In this document: one piece after another, positions 15,723-19,394 of the stretch
How the letters are laid out: every line of letters starts with the position of its first letter
Position numbering within the stretch: position 1 is the first letter of the stretch
Origin: an uncultured Muribaculaceae bacterium
Lineage (GTDB): Bacteria; Bacteroidota; Bacteroidia; Bacteroidales; Muribaculaceae
Length of the DNA: 19,394 nt
Assembly: GCA_910583775.1 (NCBI GenBank)
Contig: CAJTYD010000066.1
Span: 1 to 19,394, forward strand
Reading direction: 5' to 3'
The notes under the pieces: generated by a model
What the model was told of the DNA's origin: nothing
Databases searched by the model: none
The model's input: the letters and a program-made list of their open reading frames with translations, nothing else
Position numbers and translations under genes: made by a program

Positions 15723-17825
15723 TCAGCGGAGAATGGCGGAGGAGGAGCTGCCGGAGACGCCGTTGAGCTCGTCGTTGCGGTTGAGCCTCTTGCCATAGCC
15801 CAAGGTATAGGTCAGCGAGAGACGGATGTTGCGGTGGTAAGTGATGCCGTAATTGGTTGTCCGGGAGGAGTAGAGAGGGGTGTCGAAGCGGGCGGTCGAA
15901 ACATTCCAGCCGCCATAGAAAGGATTGAGGACCGTGATACGGGCGTTCAGCTTCGAATTGCTCCACCCTGCGGAAATCTGAAATGAAGTGCGGTCTTCGA
16001 AGAGCGTACCGGAATTAGTCCACAATGCCTTGCTGCGCAGAGAGAGCCATCCTGAGAAATAGAACTTCTTTAGATAATAGCTCACATTAGCAGAATAGGC
16101 AAACGTTTTGCAGGATATGTCATAGAGGCCGGTGCTTCGGTAAAGGCGCACCGAGGGATTGACCGACAGCTGCAACGACCTGTTGAAAAGGAAGAAAGAG
16201 GCCGAGACGCCGGCCGATGCGGAATGATGGTTGCCGTTGTTTACATATTTCCTCAGAACGGCATTGCCGTCGGAACAGAGGCTGTATACAGGCACCTCGC
16301 GGTTGTAATTGCCCGTATAGCTTACGTAAGGCGACAGTTGCAGCCAGCTGCGCGGAATCCAGTTGTAAGACAGATAAGCCATAAGGTTGGGCGATGGCTT
16401 TATGTCGGGATTGCCGGTATAATAGAAAATTTCATTAGATCTGAACACATTAGGGCTCTTGTGATTTGCCTCAAGAGGCGTCTTGGAATGCACCACACTT
16501 AAATAAAGCGAATTTTTCCGGTTGATACTCAGCCCGAACGAGGCCTCTGCAAACGGATAGAAAACCTTATAGACCTCTCCGTTCGTGTTGTCATGCTCTC
16601 CGCGCACTCCCACAAGAAATGAGGCCGAGATTCTGTCGGTATAATAGCCGTACTGGAAATTCCCTCCCGCATATCTCTCTATGATATGGTCGCGGGCGGA
16701 AGTGTTGCCCGAATAGTCGATCCTGTAGTTGTCATAGCCGCCGAAGGCCCGCAGGAAAAGATAATGTTTGCCGCCGATGATCTTACGTCCCATTATGAAC
16801 GCCGAAGCCGACCAGGCGCGCTCCGAGGCCTCCGTCACTATCGGAGAGGATTCCGAAGGCGAATAGACACGATCGCTCCTGTTCCTGCGGTATGACGCAT
16901 CGGGGGTGAAGGATATAAAGAAATCCGACGGCAGGCTGAGCGAGAATTTTCCACTGTATGACAGAGCATGCTTCCGGGAAGCCACATTGGATTCATAGTC
17001 GGAAGAGGAGAACATCCTCGGAGAGAATTCAAGCGAGCCGGAGGAATATACCCTGGGCTCGGAATCATAGCTGAAACCTATTGTATTGTCGGCATTGAAG
17101 TTGCCTCCGGAATACGAGGCGCGCGCCGACAGCGGGAATCTGTTCACGATATTCTGCGAAGAACGGGGAGTCATTACCCGTGTCACAGGGTCGCTGACAT
17201 GTTCCCCGGGAGAAAGGCGGCAAGTCTCTTCTGAACGAGTTCCGGAATGGCGGTAGTTGGTGTTGAAAGAACCTAAGTAGAGATCGTAACTCATTTTCTT
17301 ATATCCGAATCTGGAATAAACCGAGGCATCGCTCACCAGCCCCGCAATAAGCCATTCCGAGACGGAAGCCTTGGTATAACCGCCGTATTCATACGGACGG
17401 ACAATGATATTGACAACATTCCTGTCGCCCATGAAACGGGGGTCGGAAGCCGTAGGAAAGAATTCAACTTGTCTCACATCCTCCATATTCATCCCCTGTA
17501 GCTCCTCGGGAGAAGCCTTCAGATAATTCACGTATATGTTTATATCCTCTCCCGAAGGCGTGGTGACCTTTTGCGTAGCCGGATTCACCAGTATCTGGGG
17601 AATTGCCATATTTTTCAGAAGGTCCACCGCCGACTGCGACACATTCTTCTGCGCCGCCGAGGGGAAGAAAGTCATGCTTCCCGATTTAAGGAGCTGTCGC
17701 TTTCCTTCCACGTTCACTTCCTGCAATTCACGCTCCTTCAGGGAGTCGTTCACCTCCTGCGCGCAGGCATACGACAGGCTTGCTCCTTGCATGGCCAGCA
17801 AGGCGCCGATAAGATATTTATTCAT
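15723..17825 (-). CDS. TonB-receptor-like outer-membrane beta-barrel protein
   Basis: A 700-residue exported protein. The signal peptide is residues 1-22 (ending YACAQ). A plug-like domain follows at about 33-150 (LQEVNVEGKRQLLKSGSMTF, ATQKVTTPSGEDINIYVN, MEDVRQVEFFPTASDPRFMG). The rest is a long barrel ending IRLSLTYTLGYGKRLNRND and SGSSSSAILR, an end typical of this Bacteroidota barrel family. The C-terminus therefore looks complete despite the duplicated fragment abutting its stop codon. It lacks the N-terminal carboxypeptidase-like domain of the 12638 protein. It lies 91 bp downstream of the ECF sigma/anti-sigma/secreted-protein genes and is probably their target or last operon member. 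Ligand unknown; a role in uptake, export or surface signalling is possible. Confidence 0.8.
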   Translation of the reverse strand: MNKYLIGALLAMQGASLSYACAQEVNDSLKERELQEVNVEGKRQLLKSGSMTFFPSAAQKNVSQSAVDLLKNMAIPQILVNPATQKVTTPSGEDINIYVNYLKASPEELQGMNMEDVRQVEFFPTASDPRFMGDRNVVNIIVRPYEYGGYTKASVSEWLIAGLVSDASVYSRFGYKKMSYDLYLGSFNTNYRHSGTRSEETCRLSPGEHVSDPVTRVMTPRSSQNIVNRFPLSARASYSGGNFNADNTIGFSYDSEPRVYSSGSLEFSPRMFSSSDYESNVASRKHALSYSGKFSLSLPSDFFISFTPDASYRRNRSDRVYSPSESSPIVTEASERAWSASAFIMGRKIIGGKHYLFLRAFGGYDNYRIDYSGNTSARDHIIERYAGGNFQYGYYTDRISASFLVGVRGEHDNTNGEVYKVFYPFAEASFGLSINRKNSLYLSVVHSKTPLEANHKSPNVFRSNEIFYYTGNPDIKPSPNLMAYLSYNWIPRSWLQLSPYVSYTGNYNREVPVYSLCSDGNAVLRKYVNNGNHHSASAGVSASFFLFNRSLQLSVNPSVRLYRSTGLYDISCKTFAYSANVSYYLKKFYFSGWLSLRSKALWTNSGTLFEDRTSFQISAGWSNSKLNARITVLNPFYGGWNVSTARFDTPLYSSRTTNYGITYHRNIRLSLTYTLGYGKRLNRNDELNGVSGSSSSAILR

Positions 17826-17862
17826 AAAAAACCGGATTATATTCTTATTCAGCAGACACTTG

Positions 17863-17896
17863 ATGTCCTCTGTCCATTAATGGATCAATAGGACAT
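17863..17896. promoter_or_regulatory. Nested palindromes upstream of 700-residue receptor gene
   Basis: A perfect 12-bp palindrome TCCATTAATGGA (17873-17884) lies inside a wider inverted pair, ATGTCC (17863-17868) and GGACAT (17891-17896), whose centre is only 1 bp away. The site lies 38-71 bp before the receptor ATG, in the 91-bp gap after the secreted-protein gene. It could be an operator or an RNA structure separating expression of the receptor from the sigma genes. No TAnnTTTG element is seen in the gap. Confidence 0.4.
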
Positions 17897-17916
17897 TCTG
17901 CCGTTGGATGACATTT

Positions 17917-18306
17917 TTATCGTTTGAAAAGCTCGGGATTGTCGGTCTGGAGGAAGAGGCGGAAATCGCCGTTCCCTCCAAAAGAGAAGCCTACATGGAC
18001 ATATTTCCCCTCATGAAGGATGTTAAGGATAATGCCTCCGCCGTCACCCTCGTATTGTTCCGACACATTATATGCCCGTTTCCTGTCGGCTTCCACGAGC
18101 TTTCTTATAATGTCACGGAGTGCCGGATCCTTGGTGGCGGTTATACTTCGGAAATAATTGTCGGGCTGGTTCGTAAACACGATTTTAATGCCGGGCTTCT
18201 TTATGTCTTTTCTCGTGAAGGCAGACTCGACGGCAAGCCTGGGGAAATATGCCATAGCCGTCACCGGAATCAGGGAAAGCATTATAATTAAAATAAATCT
18301 CTTCAT
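17917..18306 (-). CDS. Small secreted protein of the sigma/anti-sigma operon (DUF6108-like?)
   Basis: A 129-residue protein starting MKRFILIIMLSL with a signal peptide cleaved near AMA-YF (residue 19). The start at 18306 is chosen because its ATG overlaps the anti-sigma stop in an ATGA (18303-18306), a sign of translational coupling; a longer frame from 18342 would lose the signal peptide. The mature part has a helical region with SITATKDPALRDIIRKLVEA and a C-terminal strand-rich end (GIILNILHEGKYVHVGFSFG). The pattern is reminiscent of small exported Bacteroidales proteins such as DUF6108, but I cannot confirm this. Its place in the operon suggests an envelope role tied to the sigma factor, perhaps in sensing. 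Confidence 0.65.
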   Translation of the reverse strand: MKRFILIIMLSLIPVTAMAYFPRLAVESAFTRKDIKKPGIKIVFTNQPDNYFRSITATKDPALRDIIRKLVEADRKRAYNVSEQYEGDGGGIILNILHEGKYVHVGFSFGGNGDFRLFLQTDNPELFKR

Positions 18307-18821
18307 GGTTTCTCTTTTAATTCCTTGATAATTGTCATACATGTCTCATATTCCTCTTTGGAAGACCGCTGCGACTCGCGCAACATAGCCATGCACTCTT
18401 TCTCCACACTCTCGGCGATCTTCCGAGCCTCGACCTCTGAAGAAACCTTGGCTCCGTCAACGTAGACCGCCAGGCATGAATCGCTGTCATCGGCAGATAC
18501 AGCCATCTTCACGGTAAAGGCGATTACAAAGACCGCCGCCACACAGGCCGCCACACGGAGGAATACGGCAAATGGCTTTTTCCGCCGGGCGGCTCCTGAC
18601 AACTGTCGTCCGGACCCGCTCTCATGAATCGCCGCCGCAAGTCCGAGTTCCAGCCCCAATGACTCGCGGGCCTCCTCTATGGCAGGCGTTGAGACTGTGC
18701 TTTCACCCAACGCCATAGCCAGTTCCATTTCCCGGAGTTTCGACAGCCGACACTCCAGATATGCCTTTGCCAGGAGATCGAGCTCCTCGGCAGTCAGTTT
18801 ATTATAATTTTCCGTCCGCAT
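18303..18821 (-). CDS. Single-pass membrane anti-sigma factor-like protein
   Basis: A 172-residue protein. ATG 18821 (MRTENYNKLTAEELDLLAKA) is preferred over an in-frame ATG at 18857 because it gives a modest 20-nt overlap with the sigma gene. Residues 1-65 are an acidic helical domain (LTAEELDLL, then AYLECRLSKLREMELAMALG) resembling the sigma-binding N-termini of Bacteroidota anti-sigma proteins. A transmembrane helix spans about 84-108. A small periplasmic tail follows (about 109-172) with two cysteines (C143, C161). It is not a FecR-type protein: no FecR domain is seen. Expected role: hold the ECF sigma factor at the membrane and release it on an envelope signal. This rests on position and topology rather than on a confident family match. 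Confidence 0.7.
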   Translation of the reverse strand: MRTENYNKLTAEELDLLAKAYLECRLSKLREMELAMALGESTVSTPAIEEARESLGLELGLAAAIHESGSGRQLSGAARRKKPFAVFLRVAACVAAVFVIAFTVKMAVSADDSDSCLAVYVDGAKVSSEVEARKIAESVEKECMAMLRESQRSSKEEYETCMTIIKELKEKP

Positions 18822-19293
18822 ACTTTCTGTATTGTTCCCGCGTCTTTTTTCTGGCACGGCTCATGTTCATTCTTACAGCCTCCACCGATATCCCCAGCCG
18901 AAGGGCTATGTCCTCATACTCCATCTCTGAGAATACCGAGAGTTCGAAAATTTCCCTTTGGAGAGGAGGGAGGCCATTCATCAGGAATTTCCTTACCCTT
19001 CCGAAATCCTCCTCGTCAAAACGTCGGGTATCGGGAGAGGAAAAAAGCGATGAATCATCGGAGTCTCCTTTTTTCCGTTTTAACTTATTGAGACAGATGT
19101 TGCGCAATGTGGCAAACAACTTGAAACGGGCTTCGTCCCGACTCTTCGGGCGTCCGGGAGAGTTCCACAGATTGCAGAAAGCATCCTGCACCGCATCGTC
19201 GGCATCGTCGGCATCCCGCAGTATGCCTGTGGCCGCGAGATGCAGCTTGCGCTGCAGATCCACAAAAGTGTCGGTGAATGTCTCCGTCTCCAT
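18802..19293 (-). CDS. ECF-type RNA polymerase sigma factor
   Basis: A 163-residue sigma-70 family protein of normal ECF size. Region 2 is residues about 10-75 (ILRDADDADDAVQDAFCNLW, FKLFATLRNICLNKLKRKKG), for core binding and -10 recognition. Region 4 is about 105-155 (LPPLQREIFELSVFSEMEYE, then DIALRLGISVEAVRMNMSRA), the -35-binding helix-turn-helix. The sequence between them is short and acidic, as in ECF factors lacking region 3. It heads a minus-strand run with an overlapping anti-sigma-like gene, a coupled secreted protein and a receptor-like barrel, so it probably controls envelope genes and itself. The start at 19293 gives a conserved-looking N-terminus; no housekeeping -7 element is evident upstream. 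Confidence 0.93.
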   Translation of the reverse strand: METETFTDTFVDLQRKLHLAATGILRDADDADDAVQDAFCNLWNSPGRPKSRDEARFKLFATLRNICLNKLKRKKGDSDDSSLFSSPDTRRFDEEDFGRVRKFLMNGLPPLQREIFELSVFSEMEYEDIALRLGISVEAVRMNMSRARKKTREQYRKYADGKL

Positions 19294-19322
19294 TATCTGT
19301 CAGTTTATAGCTTGTTCCTTAT

Positions 19323-19350
19323 TAAAAATACAACTTCATATTGAAGTTGT
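19323..19350 (-). terminator. Hairpin plus T-tract upstream of sigma gene
   Basis: Perfect 9-bp arms ACAACTTCA (19330-19338) and TGAAGTTGT (19342-19350) with a 3-nt loop. Read on the minus strand, the hairpin is followed by ATTTTTAAT, so it has the form of an intrinsic terminator. It lies about 30 bp before the sigma ATG. It may end a gene beyond the window, act as an attenuator in the sigma leader, or be an operator. The stem is A/T-rich, so it is not strong. Confidence 0.5.
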
Positions 19351-19394
19351 TTAAACTAATTTGATTTGTGAAATTTTTTAAGGAAAATAACGAT

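Noticed and set aside
15630..15986. A 118-residue plus-strand open frame covering the lipoprotein fragment
   Set aside because: It reads the fragment in a different frame from the lipoprotein and then runs antisense through the receptor gene.
18307..18342. Longer N-terminus for the 129-residue secreted protein
   Set aside because: It would bury the signal peptide behind 12 hydrophilic residues and lose the ATGA coupling with the anti-sigma stop.

Overview
The window looks like a chromosomal segment of a Bacteroidota bacterium, most likely order Bacteroidales and perhaps a Muribaculaceae-like gut lineage. Three things point that way. Promoters carry the Bacteroidota -7 element TAnnTTTG (clearest at 8102-8109, with TTTG 20 nt upstream). 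Start codons are preceded by A-rich leaders rather than Shine-Dalgarno sequences. The gene content is typical of the phylum: a TlpA-like reductase, a Wzi-family barrel, an inner-membrane TPR/helix-turn-helix regulator, and outer-membrane receptors with a plug and barrel. The family-level placement is a guess.

Layout. (1) 1-~940: the promoter-proximal part of an IS4-family insertion sequence on the minus strand. Its transposase is open to the left window edge. (2) 985-2130: a periplasmic thioredoxin-like (TlpA) protein on the plus strand, ending in a strong hairpin shared with the convergent mutS. (3) 7898-2186, minus strand: a tight housekeeping run of TGS-domain nucleoside kinase, MgtE Mg2+ channel and MutS mismatch-repair ATPase. 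(4) 8078-8738, plus strand: promoter, tRNA-Glu(UUC), rpsT, a second tRNA-Glu(UUC)-like gene and a terminator. The tRNAs share 68 identical nt, but the second has a C3:A70 mismatch and no encoded CCA. (5) 8765-12431, plus strand: a Wzi-family outer-membrane barrel, a small lipocalin-like lipoprotein, and a membrane regulator with TPR-like repeats and a C-terminal helix-turn-helix. (6) 12638-15565, plus strand: a 975-residue receptor-like outer-membrane protein with its own promoter. (7) 19293-15723, minus strand: ECF sigma factor, membrane anti-sigma-like protein, small secreted protein and a 700-residue receptor-like barrel. The first three of these genes overlap.

Regions 5-6 and 7 mirror each other. 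Each runs from a membrane-linked regulator to a large outer-membrane barrel, and the two barrel genes converge at 15566-15722. That gap holds the most unusual item: an 89-bp near-copy of codons 52-80 of the lipoprotein gene from 5 kb away. All three differences from the source are synonymous, and the copy ends at the base next to the stop codon of the minus-strand barrel gene. It may be a remnant of a lost lipoprotein paralogue. Readthrough of the minus-strand gene would also make an RNA complementary to the lipoprotein mRNA. No CRISPR array, phage genes, restriction system or recognisable defence locus is visible.
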